DNA of 52,100 bases. Source: Flavobacteriaceae bacterium. Lineage in GTDB: Bacteria > Bacteroidota > Bacteroidia > Flavobacteriales > Flavobacteriaceae. The stretch lies in NCBI GenBank assembly GCA_013373105.1, contig JABXIJ010000010.1, positions 1-52,100 of the forward strand, given 5' to 3'. A program made the position numbers and the translations under genes. The notes beneath the pieces are model-generated. The model saw only the letters and a program-made list of their open reading frames with translations, did not search any database and was not told where the DNA came from. This document shows, one piece after another, positions 42,801-52,079 of the stretch (the first letter of the stretch is position 1; each line of letters opens with the position of its first letter).

Positions 42801-44201
42801 TTAAGCATTTAAAGGATTACCATCCCATGCAGCTTTAGCAGCTTCTTTAACTGCTTCAGAATACGTTGGATGACCATGGCAAATTCTTGCTAAATCTTCA
42901 GCAGAAGCTCTATATTCCATAGCAACAGCAGCTTCCATGATTAAGTCAGCAACTCTTGCACCAACCATATGAACTCCTAATACTTCGTCTGTGTTTTTAT
43001 CAGCTAAAACCTTTACAAAACCATCTATATCTCCACTTGCTCTAGAACGTCCTAAAGCACGCATAGAAAATTTTCCACTTTTGTAAGCAATACCAGCATC
43101 TTTAAGCTCATCTTCAGTTTTACCCACTGCAGCCACTTCTGGCCAAGTATATACAATTCCAGGAATTAAATTATAGTCAATATGTGGTTTTTCTCCAGCA
43201 AGATATTCTGCAACAACAACGCCTTCTTCTTCTGCTTTATGAGCTAACATTACTCCTCTAACGACATCACCAATTGCATAAATATTAGAGATATTTGTTT
43301 GTAAATGATCGTTAACTTCAACTTGTCCTTTTTCATTAACTTTTACACCAGCTTTATCTAAAGCTAAACCTTCTGTATAAGCTTTTCTACCTACAGAAAC
43401 TAAGCAATAATCACCTGAAAAAGTTACTTCCTCTCCTTTTTTGTTGGTAGCTTTTACTATAACTTCTTCTCCATTTCTTTCAACAGCTGTAACACCATGA
43501 CTAACATTAAATTTCATACCTTGTTTCTTTAGAACTTTTTGTAATTCTTTTGAAACATCAGCATCCATTGTTGGTGTAATTTTTGGTGCATATTCTATCA
43601 CTGTAACATCTGCACCTAATCTCTTATAAACAGAACCTAACTCTAAACCAATAACACCACCACCAATTACTAACAAATGTTTTGGGACTTCTTTTAATTT
43701 TAAGGCTTCTGTAGAAGTAATTATTCGTTCTTTATCAATTTCTATGAATGGTAAAGTTGATGGTTTTGAACCTGTTGCAATAATAATATTTGTACCTTCT
43801 ATAATTTCAGAAGAGCCATCATTTTTAGTAATTTTTACATGTGTTGCATCTTCAAAAGATCCTAAACCTTCAAAAACTTCAATATTGTTTTTGTCCATTA
43901 GGTATTTAATACCACCAGTAGTAGTTTCTACAACATTTGCTTTTCTTTCAATCATTTTAGCGAAATCAAATGTTGGCTTTTCTAATGAGATTCCATGTTC
44001 TTCAAAATGATGCACAGCATCGTAATAATGATGAGAAGAGTCTAATAAAGCTTTAGAAGGAATACAACCAACATTTAAACAAGTACCACCTAAAGTGCTG
44101 TACTTTTCAATAATGGCTACTTTTTTACCTAATTGTGATGCTCTAATTGCAGCAATATATCCTCCTGGGCCTGAACCAATAACTATAATATCGTATTTCA
44201 T
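42801..44201 (-). CDS. lpdA: Dihydrolipoyl dehydrogenase (E3)
   Basis: E3 reoxidises dihydrolipoamide in pyruvate, 2-oxoglutarate and branched-chain dehydrogenases and in the glycine-cleavage system. The 466-residue protein has the FAD-binding IGSGPGGYIAAI (residues 8-19), the redox-active disulfide GGTCLNVGCIPSK (Cys41 and Cys46), an NAD-binding GGGVIGLELGSVY (about 178-190) and the C-terminal catalytic pair in HGHPTYSEAVKE (His444, Glu449). No E1 or E2 gene is adjacent, so it may serve several complexes. Confidence 0.95.
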   Translation of the reverse strand: MKYDIIVIGSGPGGYIAAIRASQLGKKVAIIEKYSTLGGTCLNVGCIPSKALLDSSHHYYDAVHHFEEHGISLEKPTFDFAKMIERKANVVETTTGGIKYLMDKNNIEVFEGLGSFEDATHVKITKNDGSSEIIEGTNIIIATGSKPSTLPFIEIDKERIITSTEALKLKEVPKHLLVIGGGVIGLELGSVYKRLGADVTVIEYAPKITPTMDADVSKELQKVLKKQGMKFNVSHGVTAVERNGEEVIVKATNKKGEEVTFSGDYCLVSVGRKAYTEGLALDKAGVKVNEKGQVEVNDHLQTNISNIYAIGDVVRGVMLAHKAEEEGVVVAEYLAGEKPHIDYNLIPGIVYTWPEVAAVGKTEDELKDAGIAYKSGKFSMRALGRSRASGDIDGFVKVLADKNTDEVLGVHMVGARVADLIMEAAVAMEYRASAEDLARICHGHPTYSEAVKEAAKAAWDGNPLNA

Positions 44202-44297
44202 TTTTTAAGAAAATGTGAACTACAAAAATACATATATTTTAGAGAATAATAAGAGAATTTTGTAGATTTACACAGATTCAATTTTAATGTTTAACTT

Positions 44298-44768
44298 ATG
44301 AAAGTTTTAAAAAAAATAGGTATTCTTTTATTAATTCCTTTAGTAATAGCTCAGTTTTTTGGACCAGAGAAAAATGATGGAAATTTAGATACAGTAAATG
44401 CATTTATAGTTGAGACTAATCCAACTGCTGAAGTCACTCAAATTTTAAAAGCAACATGCTTTGATTGCCATTCAGCAAAAACAAATTATCCTTGGTATAA
44501 TAACATAACTCCTGTTAATTATTGGTTAGATGAGCATATTAGAGATGGAAAAAAACATTTAGACTTTTCCAAATGGAGTGAATACTCTTTAAAAAGAAAA
44601 GAACATAAAATGGATGAATTATATGAAGAGGTAGAGAAAAAAGAAATGCCATTAAATTCTTATACATGGACACATGCTGATGCTAATCTAACACAAGCAC
44701 AAATTGATGCTGTGGTAGCTTGGGCTAAAAAAGCACAAGCAAATTACAAAAAGCAAATGACTAAATAA
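44298..44768 (+). CDS. Haem-binding domain protein (Haem_bd family)
   Basis: The 156-residue protein begins with a hydrophobic anchor (about residues 5-19, IGILLLIPLVIAQFF) and carries one c-type haem motif CFDCHSAKTNYPWY (Cys54, Cys57, His58). The further pattern, HKMDELYEEVEKKEMPL with a likely distal Met, is typical of the short Haem_bd group in Bacteroidetes. It is periplasmic and inner-membrane anchored; partner unknown. It is followed after 6 bases by a glycosyltransferase gene. Confidence 0.85.
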   Translation: MKVLKKIGILLLIPLVIAQFFGPEKNDGNLDTVNAFIVETNPTAEVTQILKATCFDCHSAKTNYPWYNNITPVNYWLDEHIRDGKKHLDFSKWSEYSLKRKEHKMDELYEEVEKKEMPLNSYTWTHADANLTQAQIDAVVAWAKKAQANYKKQMTK

Positions 44769-44774
44769 TATTTT

Positions 44775-46007
44775 TTGCAACATGTTTTAATCATAGGAAC
44801 AGTTTGGGTTGAGCCTAATTCATCAGCGGCAGGTGCTAGAATGTTGCAGTTAATTCAACTCTTTTTACAACAAACTTGGCAAGTAACATTTGCCTGTGCA
44901 GCTCAGAAATCTACTAATTCAATTTCTCTCAAAGCATTAGGAGTTAAAGAAGAAATTATTGTATTAAACTCATCTACTTTTGATGAATTTATTACTGGAA
45001 TTTCACCGACAATTGTTGTTTTTGATCGATTTTTAACTGAAGAACAATTTGGTTGGCGAGTTGCAGAAAATTGCCCAAATGCACTTCGAATATTAGATTC
45101 AGAAGATTTACATTTTCTTCGTAAGGTTCGTCATCAACAATATAAAAAAGAAGAAGAGTTTACAATTGAGGCTTTGTTAGCTTCTGATGATACTAAAAGA
45201 GAAATAGCTTCAATTTTACGTTGTGATTTAACTTTAATCATTTCAACTTTTGAAATGGAGTTGCTTACTAATGTATTTAAGATTGATAACAATCTACTGT
45301 ATTATTTACCTTTTTTGTTAAATGAAATTACTTCTAAAACTATTAATAATTGGGTTGATTTCGAAAAAAGAGAACATTTTGTATTTATTGGTAATTATCA
45401 TCATAAACCCAATATTAATGCAGTTATTACCTTAAAAAATCATATTTGGGAATCTATAAAAAAACAATTACCAAATGCAGAATTGCATATTTATGGTGCA
45501 TATGTAAATCAGCAAATAAAGCAATTACATAATGATAAAGAGGGTTTTTTAATTAAAGGATTTATAAAAGATGCAAATGAAGTAATTTCTCATTCCAAAA
45601 TTATGTTAGCTCCTTTAAATTTTGGGGCTGGTATTAAAGGAAAATTAACAGATGCTATGTGTTTGGGGACACCATCTATAACCACAATAATTGGAGCAGA
45701 AGGTATGCATAAAAATTTGCCTTGGAATGGTTTTGTAACTAATGATTTTAAAGAGTTTTCTAATAAAGCAGTTACTTTATATACATCAAAAAAACATTGG
45801 CTAGCGGCACAAAAAAATGGAGTTGAAATTATAAATACAGTATATAATATAAATAAGCTATCAGTTCCATTTATAGATACTATTTCAGCAACTATAACTT
45901 CACTAAAAAAGCATAGGTTGCAAAACTTTTTCGGCAGCATGTTGCAACTTCAAACATTACAATCTACTAAGTTTATGAGTAAGTGGATTGAAGAAAAAAA
46001 TAAGTAA
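44775..46007 (+). CDS. Glycosyltransferase, GT4-like
   Basis: The 410-residue protein starts with a Rossmann strand (HVLIIGTVWVEPNSSAAGAR), and its C-terminal half has a GT-B donor-binding domain: FVFIGNYHHKPNINAV (about residues 211-226), then APLNFGAGIKGKLTDAMCLGTPSI (split at about 279-302) with the E/D-rich donor loop. These features match GT4-type enzymes. The start is a TTG at 44775, 6 bases after the preceding stop; there is no ATG in frame near it. Substrate is unknown. It is downstream of the haem protein with no clear functional link. Confidence 0.82.
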   Translation: MQHVLIIGTVWVEPNSSAAGARMLQLIQLFLQQTWQVTFACAAQKSTNSISLKALGVKEEIIVLNSSTFDEFITGISPTIVVFDRFLTEEQFGWRVAENCPNALRILDSEDLHFLRKVRHQQYKKEEEFTIEALLASDDTKREIASILRCDLTLIISTFEMELLTNVFKIDNNLLYYLPFLLNEITSKTINNWVDFEKREHFVFIGNYHHKPNINAVITLKNHIWESIKKQLPNAELHIYGAYVNQQIKQLHNDKEGFLIKGFIKDANEVISHSKIMLAPLNFGAGIKGKLTDAMCLGTPSITTIIGAEGMHKNLPWNGFVTNDFKEFSNKAVTLYTSKKHWLAAQKNGVEIINTVYNINKLSVPFIDTISATITSLKKHRLQNFFGSMLQLQTLQSTKFMSKWIEEKNK

Positions 46008-46008
46008 A

Positions 46009-47231
46009 TTATTCTTCTGGTTTATAATCTAAAGGTAAACTATGAGAAAATTTTTCGTAGGACCAATAACCTTCATAAAAAAGTGCTAAAGGATTAGTTA
46101 ACGAACCATTTTTATCAAAATAAATATCTTTAACTAAAGGAATCATATTCGATGTTTGAAACGTTGGTTCACGCAACTTCTTACTGAATGGATTCATTTT
46201 TAAATATCCAACTTCTTCTTTTTCACCTTTGTAAACAACTAATAAATTATCTTTAAATACTAATTTAAAAAGGTTTTTTTGTGCTGTAACTATTTCTTTT
46301 TCTTTTAATTGAGATTTATACAAATAATCTTTGTATTTGGGTAGTCTTACTTTTCTAAGAACTGCCATAGCAGAATCTAATGCGGTGTAGTTTTTTGGTT
46401 TTTTATTCGATAAATCTATTACACTAAAGTTGTTGTTTAATTTAAGTAATTCTCTGGCATTTTTTATTTCTTCCTCTGATGGTCTATCTGGGTTTAATTC
46501 TCTTCTAAACTGATTAACAACAAACCCTTCTTTAACTAAATTTTTGTTCATTAAAGATTTAAAAAAGTGAACAGGAGAACCCTTATAAGCTGTTAATCTA
46601 TTTTTTTTCCAACGTCTTTGTTTTCTTTTTCCTCCTTTTAATGGTGCATATCTTGTATAACCTAAATACGATACTTGATTTCCACTTCTTTCGAAGCTTA
46701 TTAAATCAAATTTTATTAGGTATCCTAATTTGTTATGTTTTATTTCAATAGGCTTTCTAGCAAAAGCTTCTAATTTATTTTTCTTAGCATCAAAATTAAA
46801 ACCTAAAACTTCTTTATTTAATATTTTACAATCTTTTGCTAATTCACTTGCTCCTAAAAACTCCTTTTTAAATACTTCTAAATTGTATTTCCACTCATCA
46901 TCATAAACAATTTTTTTAACAACAATTTCATCTAGTTGATTTCTAGATTCTTGCATGTTAAAACGTAATGGATTTTTATATTCGGCAATATTTAAGTTAT
47001 ACACCATAGTTTCAAAACCTAAATACGAAACTATTAACTCATAATTTCCTTTATTTACCGTAATTGTAAATTCTCCTTTTTCGTTGGTAGTTGTTCCCAA
47101 CATAGTATTGTTTAGATAAACTGAAGCACCTTCTAGGGGCTTACTATCAAAGTAAACGCTACCTTTTACTAGTTTTTGAGCAACAATTATATTTGAAGCA
47201 AAAAGTAAGTAAAAAAAAACCTGATTTTCAT
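46009..47231 (-). CDS. CarboxypepD_reg-like secreted protein, 5' end frameshifted in a T9 run
   Basis: An ATG at 47231 opens MKIRFFF and would continue as a signal peptide (YLLFASNIIVAQ) if one base were added to the T9 run at 47211-47219 on the minus strand. As sequenced, that frame hits a stop after ATA TAA. The second frame has no start codon but reads KLVKGSVYFDSKPLEGASVYL and onward, a CarboxypepD_reg-like beta-sandwich. From the ATG at 47103 the sequence gives a 364-residue protein (MLGTTTNEKGEFTITVNKG) that starts inside this domain. Its C-terminal part (about residues 90-364) is unrecognised and Lys-rich. Secretion needs the upstream signal, so the short form would stay in the cytoplasm. 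The gene is the last of its strand and lies 56 bases downstream of the M3 peptidase gene, whose terminator covers its start. Confidence 0.7.
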
Positions 47232-47258
47232 AATTCTAAAGTAATCAATGAAAATCAG
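47211..47258 (-). terminator. Terminator of the M3 peptidase gene that overlaps the start of the next gene
   Basis: On the minus strand ATGAAAATCAG (47231-47221) pairs with CTGATTTTCAT (47258-47248) in an 11-bp perfect stem with a 16-base loop. G and T9 (47219-47211) follow. The 3' arm contains the start codon of the downstream gene and the T9 run is its codons 5-7. Confidence 0.75.
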
Positions 47259-47286
47259 ATTTTTTAATCTAAATTGTTAAACAGTG

Positions 47287-49308
47287 TTAAGGTTTTATCA
47301 ATCCAGCTCTTTTTAATAAAGCTTCTGGTTTTGGTTCTTGTCCTCTAAAACGCTTATATAATTTCATTGGTTTTTCTGTACCACCTTTAGAAAGCAAGTG
47401 ATCTTTAAACTTTGTAGCTACCTCTTTATTAAAAATACCTTTTTCTAAGAACAATTCAAAGGCGTCTGCATCTAAAACTTCTGCCCATTTATAAGAATAA
47501 TAACCAGATGAATAACCACCTTGAAAAATATGAGAGAATGAGGTTGACATACAGTTTTCAGGAATGTCTGGATACAATTGTGTATCAGAAAAAGCTACTT
47601 TTTCAAAATCTTTAACAGATGTTATTTCAGCTGGATTTTGGCTGTGCCATTTCATGTCTAAAATACCAAAACTTAATTGGCGTAAAGTTTGCATTCCTTC
47701 ATGAAAACTTGCAGATTCTTTAATTTTTTCTACAAATTTCATAGGAATTACTTCGCTTGTTTCATAATGTTTTGCAAAGAGTTCTAAAGCCTCTTTTTCA
47801 TAGCACCAATTTTCTAAAACCTGACTTGGTAATTCTACAAAATCCCATGAAACAGAAGTGCCTGATAAACTGTTGTAGGTTGTGTTGGCTAACATGCCAT
47901 GTAAAGCATGACCAAATTCGTGAAATAAAGTAGTTACTTCGTTAAATGTAAGTAAAGATGGTTTAGTTGCTGTTGGTTTGGTAAAATTACACACGATAGA
48001 AACGTGAGGTCTTTCGTTAATACCATTTTTTATTTGTTGTGATTTGTAGGATGTCATCCAAGCACCATTTCTTTTCCCTGGTCTAGGATGAAAATCAGCA
48101 TAAAATAAAGCAACATAATTATTGTTACCATCTTTTACATGATAGGTTTTTACATCTTCATGGTATTTTTCTAATTCAGATGTTTCTTCAAAATGTAAAT
48201 CAAACAGCTTATTAGCTATGGTAAAAACACCATCAATTACGTTTTCTAATTTAAAATAAGGTTTTAGAGCTTCTTGATCTAAATCAAATAATTCTTTCTT
48301 TAATTTTTCTGAATAATAAGCACCATCCCATTTTTGTAAATCTTCAATTCCATCTAGTTTTTTAGCATAATTAGCTAAATTTTTAAACTCTCTAACAGCT
48401 GCTGGCTTTGCTTTTTCTAATAAGTTGTTAGAAAATTCAATTACTTTTTCTGGAGTTTCAGCCATTCGTTCTTCTAATACAAAATGAGCATGGGTTTTAT
48501 AACCTAATAAATTTGCTCGTTGATGACGAAGATTTACTATTTCTAAAACTATTTTTTCATTGTTGTATTTATTGTTTTGAAATCCTTTTTCACCAAATGC
48601 AATCGCCATTTTTTTACGCAATTCTCTGTTGTCTGCATAAGTCATAAAAGGTATGTAACTTGGATAATCTAAAGTAAAAACCCAACCTTCTTTTTCTTTT
48701 TGTTTTGCAACTTCTTTTGCAGCTTCTATTGCTGACTCTGGTAATCCTGATAAATCCTTTTCATCTGTAATATGCAATTCAAAGGCATTGGTTTCTGCTA
48801 ATACATTTTGCCCAAATTGTAAAGAAAGCTTAGAAAGTTTAGTATCTATTTCTCTTAGTTTGGTTTTCTTATCTTCAGGTAAATTTGCTCCATTTCTAGC
48901 AAAGCTTTTGTATTGCTTATCAAGTAACATGCTTTGTTCTGGAGTTAAGTCTAGACTTTCTTTTGAATCGTAAACTGCTTTTACTCGTTTAAATAATGCT
49001 TTATTTAATGTAATATCGTTTCTAAATTCACTTAACCAAGGAGAAATTTCTTGAGCAATTTTTTGAATTTCATCATTTGTTTCAGCAGAATTTAAATTGA
49101 AAAATATTGATGTTATTCTATTAAGTTTTTCTCCAGTAAAATCTAAAGCAACTGTAGTATTTTCAAAAGTTGGAGTTTGAGTATTGTTTACAATTTCGTC
49201 AATTTCTTGTTTAGCTAATGCTATAGCTTTTTCAATAGCAGGTTTGTAATGCTCGTTTTTAATTTGTTGAAAAGGAGCAGTATTAAAATCTTGTAATAAT
49301 GGATTCAT
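47287..49308 (-). CDS. M3 family metallopeptidase (oligopeptidase A / Dcp type)
   Basis: M3 zinc peptidases cut short peptides in the cytoplasm or periplasm. The 673-residue protein has the zinc motif LFHEFGHALHGML (HEFGH near residue 462) and the downstream Glu ligand in WDFVELPSQVLENW (about 489-502). It begins with NPLLQDFNTAPFQQIKNEHY, the family's common N-terminus, and has no signal peptide, which fits a cytoplasmic oligopeptidase. It lies 47 bases after purE on the same strand and ends at the hairpin described at 47211-47258. Confidence 0.92.
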   Translation of the reverse strand: MNPLLQDFNTAPFQQIKNEHYKPAIEKAIALAKQEIDEIVNNTQTPTFENTTVALDFTGEKLNRITSIFFNLNSAETNDEIQKIAQEISPWLSEFRNDITLNKALFKRVKAVYDSKESLDLTPEQSMLLDKQYKSFARNGANLPEDKKTKLREIDTKLSKLSLQFGQNVLAETNAFELHITDEKDLSGLPESAIEAAKEVAKQKEKEGWVFTLDYPSYIPFMTYADNRELRKKMAIAFGEKGFQNNKYNNEKIVLEIVNLRHQRANLLGYKTHAHFVLEERMAETPEKVIEFSNNLLEKAKPAAVREFKNLANYAKKLDGIEDLQKWDGAYYSEKLKKELFDLDQEALKPYFKLENVIDGVFTIANKLFDLHFEETSELEKYHEDVKTYHVKDGNNNYVALFYADFHPRPGKRNGAWMTSYKSQQIKNGINERPHVSIVCNFTKPTATKPSLLTFNEVTTLFHEFGHALHGMLANTTYNSLSGTSVSWDFVELPSQVLENWCYEKEALELFAKHYETSEVIPMKFVEKIKESASFHEGMQTLRQLSFGILDMKWHSQNPAEITSVKDFEKVAFSDTQLYPDIPENCMSTSFSHIFQGGYSSGYYSYKWAEVLDADAFELFLEKGIFNKEVATKFKDHLLSKGGTEKPMKLYKRFRGQEPKPEALLKRAGLIKP

Positions 49309-49355
49309 TATTAAATAAGTTTTATATTAAATTGTAAAAAAAGTGTTTGGTAATT

Positions 49356-49835
49356 TTACTTCTTTACACGTTCAGAAGCTTTTTCTACCTTAAGTTTTAG
49401 CCCTTCTTTATAGGCTATAATTTTATCAAGTACACATTTATCTGAGGCACCAATAATTTGTGCTGCAAGAATGCCAGCGTTTTTAGCACCATCTAAAGCT
49501 ACGGTTGCTACAGGTACACCACCAGGCATTTGTAAAATAGACAAAACAGAATCCCAACCATCTATAGAGTTTCTACTTTTTACTGGCACACCAATTACAG
49601 GTAAAGGACTCATGCTAGCTACCATACCTGGTAAATGAGCAGCACCCCCTGCACCAGCAATAATAACTTTAATACCTCTTTTATGAGCGTTTTTTGAGTA
49701 ATCAAACAACTTTTCAGGAGTTCTGTGAGCAGATACAATATCGACTTCCAATTGAATATCTAAACTTTCTAGTATGTCTATTGCATCTTGCATTATTGGA
49801 AGATCTGAGTCACTTCCCATTATAATTCCTACCAT
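49356..49835 (-). CDS. purE: N5-carboxyaminoimidazole ribonucleotide mutase
   Basis: PurE turns N5-CAIR into CAIR in purine synthesis. The 159-residue protein has class I motifs: GIIMGSDSDLPIMQDA (about residues 3-18), VSAHRTPEKLFDYS (about 39-52) and GAGGAAHLPGMVASM (about 67-81), with the active-site Ser/Asp/His residues in place. Its ATG is 1 base after the purK stop, so the two are translated as a unit. Confidence 0.95.
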   Translation of the reverse strand: MVGIIMGSDSDLPIMQDAIDILESLDIQLEVDIVSAHRTPEKLFDYSKNAHKRGIKVIIAGAGGAAHLPGMVASMSPLPVIGVPVKSRNSIDGWDSVLSILQMPGGVPVATVALDGAKNAGILAAQIIGASDKCVLDKIIAYKEGLKLKVEKASERVKK

Positions 49836-49836
49836 A

Positions 49837-50994
49837 TTATTTGCTAATTACTTTTATTAATTCTTTTACTTTTTGTGCTATTTCTCTAGCTTTGTTTACG
49901 TCTTCGTTTACAATGGTAACATGTCCCATTTTACGAAAAGGGCGTGTTTCTTTCTTACCATAAATATGAGGTGTAACTCCATTGATTTTTAAAACATCTT
50001 CAATGTTCTCATAAATTACTTCACCAGAATAACCTTCTTCACCAACTAGATTTACCATAATTCCTGCAACTTTACTTTCTGCATTACCTAAAGGTAAGTT
50101 TAAAACTGCTCTAATGTGTTGTTCAAACTGATTTGTGTAACTCGCTTCAATCGAATAATGACCAGAATTGTGTGTTCTTGGTGCAACTTCATTTACTAAA
50201 ATTTCATCGTTTTCAGTTTGAAACATTTCAACTGCAAGTAAACCTATAAAATCTAATTTTTCAACTATTTTAAGTGCAGTAGCTCTTGCTTTTTCAGCAA
50301 CAGTAGCATCTATTCTTGCTGGGCAAATAACATATTCTACTTGATTTGCTTCTGGATGAAATTCCATCTCTACAACAGGATAAGTTGTGGTTTCACCATT
50401 TGCATTTCTAGCAACAATTACAGCTAATTCATTTTTAAAAGGAATTAGTTTTTCTGTAATACATTCTACATTTGGTAAAGATTCTAAATCACTAAAATCT
50501 CTAACAATTTTTACACCTTTACCATCATAACCAAATCGTGCTGCTTTCCATACAAAAGGAAAATTAAGGATAGAGTTTTCTATATTGTGATACAGTTCTT
50601 CTTTGTATGCAAAATGTGAAAAAGGAGCTGTAGGAATATTATGATCTATGTAAAAATTCTTTTGTCTAGCCTTACTTTGTATAATTCTTAAATCTTTGGG
50701 TTTTGGATAAATCGTTAATCCTTCTTGTTCTAGTTTGTCTAAGGCTTCAATATTAACACGTTCAATCTCTATGGTTAATAGATCTACAGTTTTACCAAAG
50801 TTATACACTGCATCAAAATCTAATAAATCACCCTGAACAAAAGTGTTGCAAATTTCTGCACATGGCGCATTTGCACTGCCATCTAAAATTGAGGTATGAA
50901 TGTCATATTTTTGGGTTTCTGCCAAAAGCATTCTACCTAATTGACCACCACCTAAAACGCCTAACTTAAAATCTGAAGAAAAATAATTTTTCAC
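49837..50994 (-). CDS. purK: N5-carboxyaminoimidazole ribonucleotide synthetase
   Basis: PurK uses ATP and bicarbonate to carboxylate AIR to N5-CAIR, the substrate of PurE. The 385-residue protein is an ATP-grasp enzyme: VLGGGQLGRMLL near residue 14, FVWKAARFGYDGKGV (about 146-160) and VAPRTHNSGHYSIEA (about 268-282, the metal-binding and substrate region). It lies immediately before purE. Confidence 0.95.
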   Translation of the reverse strand: MKNYFSSDFKLGVLGGGQLGRMLLAETQKYDIHTSILDGSANAPCAEICNTFVQGDLLDFDAVYNFGKTVDLLTIEIERVNIEALDKLEQEGLTIYPKPKDLRIIQSKARQKNFYIDHNIPTAPFSHFAYKEELYHNIENSILNFPFVWKAARFGYDGKGVKIVRDFSDLESLPNVECITEKLIPFKNELAVIVARNANGETTTYPVVEMEFHPEANQVEYVICPARIDATVAEKARATALKIVEKLDFIGLLAVEMFQTENDEILVNEVAPRTHNSGHYSIEASYTNQFEQHIRAVLNLPLGNAESKVAGIMVNLVGEEGYSGEVIYENIEDVLKINGVTPHIYGKKETRPFRKMGHVTIVNEDVNKAREIAQKVKELIKVISK

Positions 50995-51014
50995 AATAGC
51001 TAATTAAATATTAG

Positions 51015-51022
51015 CAAAAATA
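51015..51022 (-). promoter_or_regulatory. Candidate -7 element for purK-purE
   Basis: The minus strand has TATTTTTG, matching TAnnTTTG, 20 bases before the purK start. A -33 TTTG is not evident. No purine riboswitch is visible in the short leader. Confidence 0.35.
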
Positions 51023-51042
51023 AGCAACAATAGCAACTTTGC

Positions 51043-51459
51043 CTAAAAATTAGTAATTCTTATTGCACTGCCGTTTTTTATTACTTGATACTCAATTGCA
51101 GGACAATTATATCCATCTGTTTGAGGTGCTCCTCCAAAGTCAACACTATAAGTGCTATTGTCACAAGGACATTTTAAAAGTCTATTTTCGAATATCATAG
51201 GCTCATTACAATCATTAACAGGACATAGTTTATCAAAAGCAGCAAATTCGGTTCCGTTTTTGTTGAACAATAATATTCCTTTATTTCCTCCATTAAGATT
51301 GGCATGACCACCTGGAATTTGAGCATTTATTAATTGTGGATTGTTTAAATCTGTATTAATATTTAACGGAAGAGATTGAATACAATTCACTAAATTTTCG
51401 TTCGAAGAACAATTAATTAATGTTATAAATACAAAAAAATAAGTCAGCTTTTTTAGCAT
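51043..51459 (-). CDS. Rieske-like fold lipoprotein lacking the His ligands
   Basis: The 138-residue protein has a lipoprotein signal (MLKKLTYFFVFITLINCSSN, lipid Cys near residue 17). A Rieske-like beta fold follows, with FDKLCPVNDCNEP (about residues 75-87) and LLKCPCDNSTYSVDFGGAPQ (about 94-113). The two Rieske ligand pairs would be C-x-H and C-x-x-H; here the positions are CPV and CPCD, so both His are missing while the Cys remain. A genuine [2Fe-2S] Rieske cluster is therefore unlikely, though another metal or a disulfide could form. The family is common in Bacteroidetes with no known function. It is divergent from greA and lies 48 bases before purK. Confidence 0.75.
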   Translation of the reverse strand: MLKKLTYFFVFITLINCSSNENLVNCIQSLPLNINTDLNNPQLINAQIPGGHANLNGGNKGILLFNKNGTEFAAFDKLCPVNDCNEPMIFENRLLKCPCDNSTYSVDFGGAPQTDGYNCPAIEYQVIKNGSAIRITNF

Positions 51460-51509
51460 GATCTAGAATAGTTTAAAAGCATTAACGATGCCAATTTACA
51501 AATATTTTG

Positions 51510-51517
51510 TACATTTG
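51510..51517 (+). promoter_or_regulatory. Candidate -7 element for greA
   Basis: TACATTTG matches TAnnTTTG. It predicts transcription starting near 51521-51524, immediately before the leader hairpin. The -33 region is weak. Confidence 0.45.
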
Positions 51518-51523
51518 TAACCT

Positions 51524-51560
51524 AATCTCATTCCTATTTTGGCGATGAGATTTTTATTTT
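51524..51560 (+). promoter_or_regulatory. Terminator-like leader hairpin upstream of greA
   Basis: AATCTCAT (51524-51531) and ATGAGATT (51545-51552) form an 8-bp stem with a 13-base loop, followed by TTTATTTT. It sits between the greA promoter and start codon, so it may act as an attenuator or yield a short leader RNA. Confidence 0.55.
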
Positions 51561-51574
51561 AAATAGACATAATT

Positions 51575-52048
51575 ATGAGTAACATATCTTATTATTCACC
51601 AGAAGGATTAAAGAAGTTGAAAGATGAATTACATCATCTAGAGCAAGTTGAAAGACCAAGAGTAACTCAGGAGATTGCAGATGCTAGAGATAAGGGCGAT
51701 TTAAGTGAAAATGCAGAATACCATGCAGCCAAGGAAGAGCAAAGTCATTTAGAGACAAAAATTGCAAAGCTTAAAAACGTAATAGCTAATGCAAGAATTT
51801 TAGATGAAAGTCAGTTAGATACCTCTAAAATTTTAATTCATTCTAACGTAAAGATTAAGAATACTACAAATGGTATGGAGTTTAATTACAGGTTAGTAGC
51901 AGATTCTGAAACAGATGTTAGAAATGGTAAGCTTTCTGTGAACTCGCCAATTGGTAAAGGTTTACTGGGTAAATCTGTTGGAGATATTGCTGAAATTCAA
52001 GTTCCAAATGGTATAATGAAGTTTGAAATTTTAGAAATTTCTAGATAA
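51575..52048 (+). CDS. greA: Transcription elongation factor GreA
   Basis: GreA binds the secondary channel of RNA polymerase and stimulates cleavage of the transcript in backtracked complexes. The 157-residue protein has an N-terminal coiled coil (about residues 8-75, with the tip acidic pair in DARDKGDLSENAEYHAAKEE) and a C-terminal FKBP-like domain (about 85-157, with GKLSVNSPIGKGLLGKSVGD). Length and motifs are standard. Confidence 0.96.
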   Translation: MSNISYYSPEGLKKLKDELHHLEQVERPRVTQEIADARDKGDLSENAEYHAAKEEQSHLETKIAKLKNVIANARILDESQLDTSKILIHSNVKIKNTTNGMEFNYRLVADSETDVRNGKLSVNSPIGKGLLGKSVGDIAEIQVPNGIMKFEILEISR

Positions 52049-52079
52049 AATAGTTGGATAATTTTAGTCCATAAATTCG

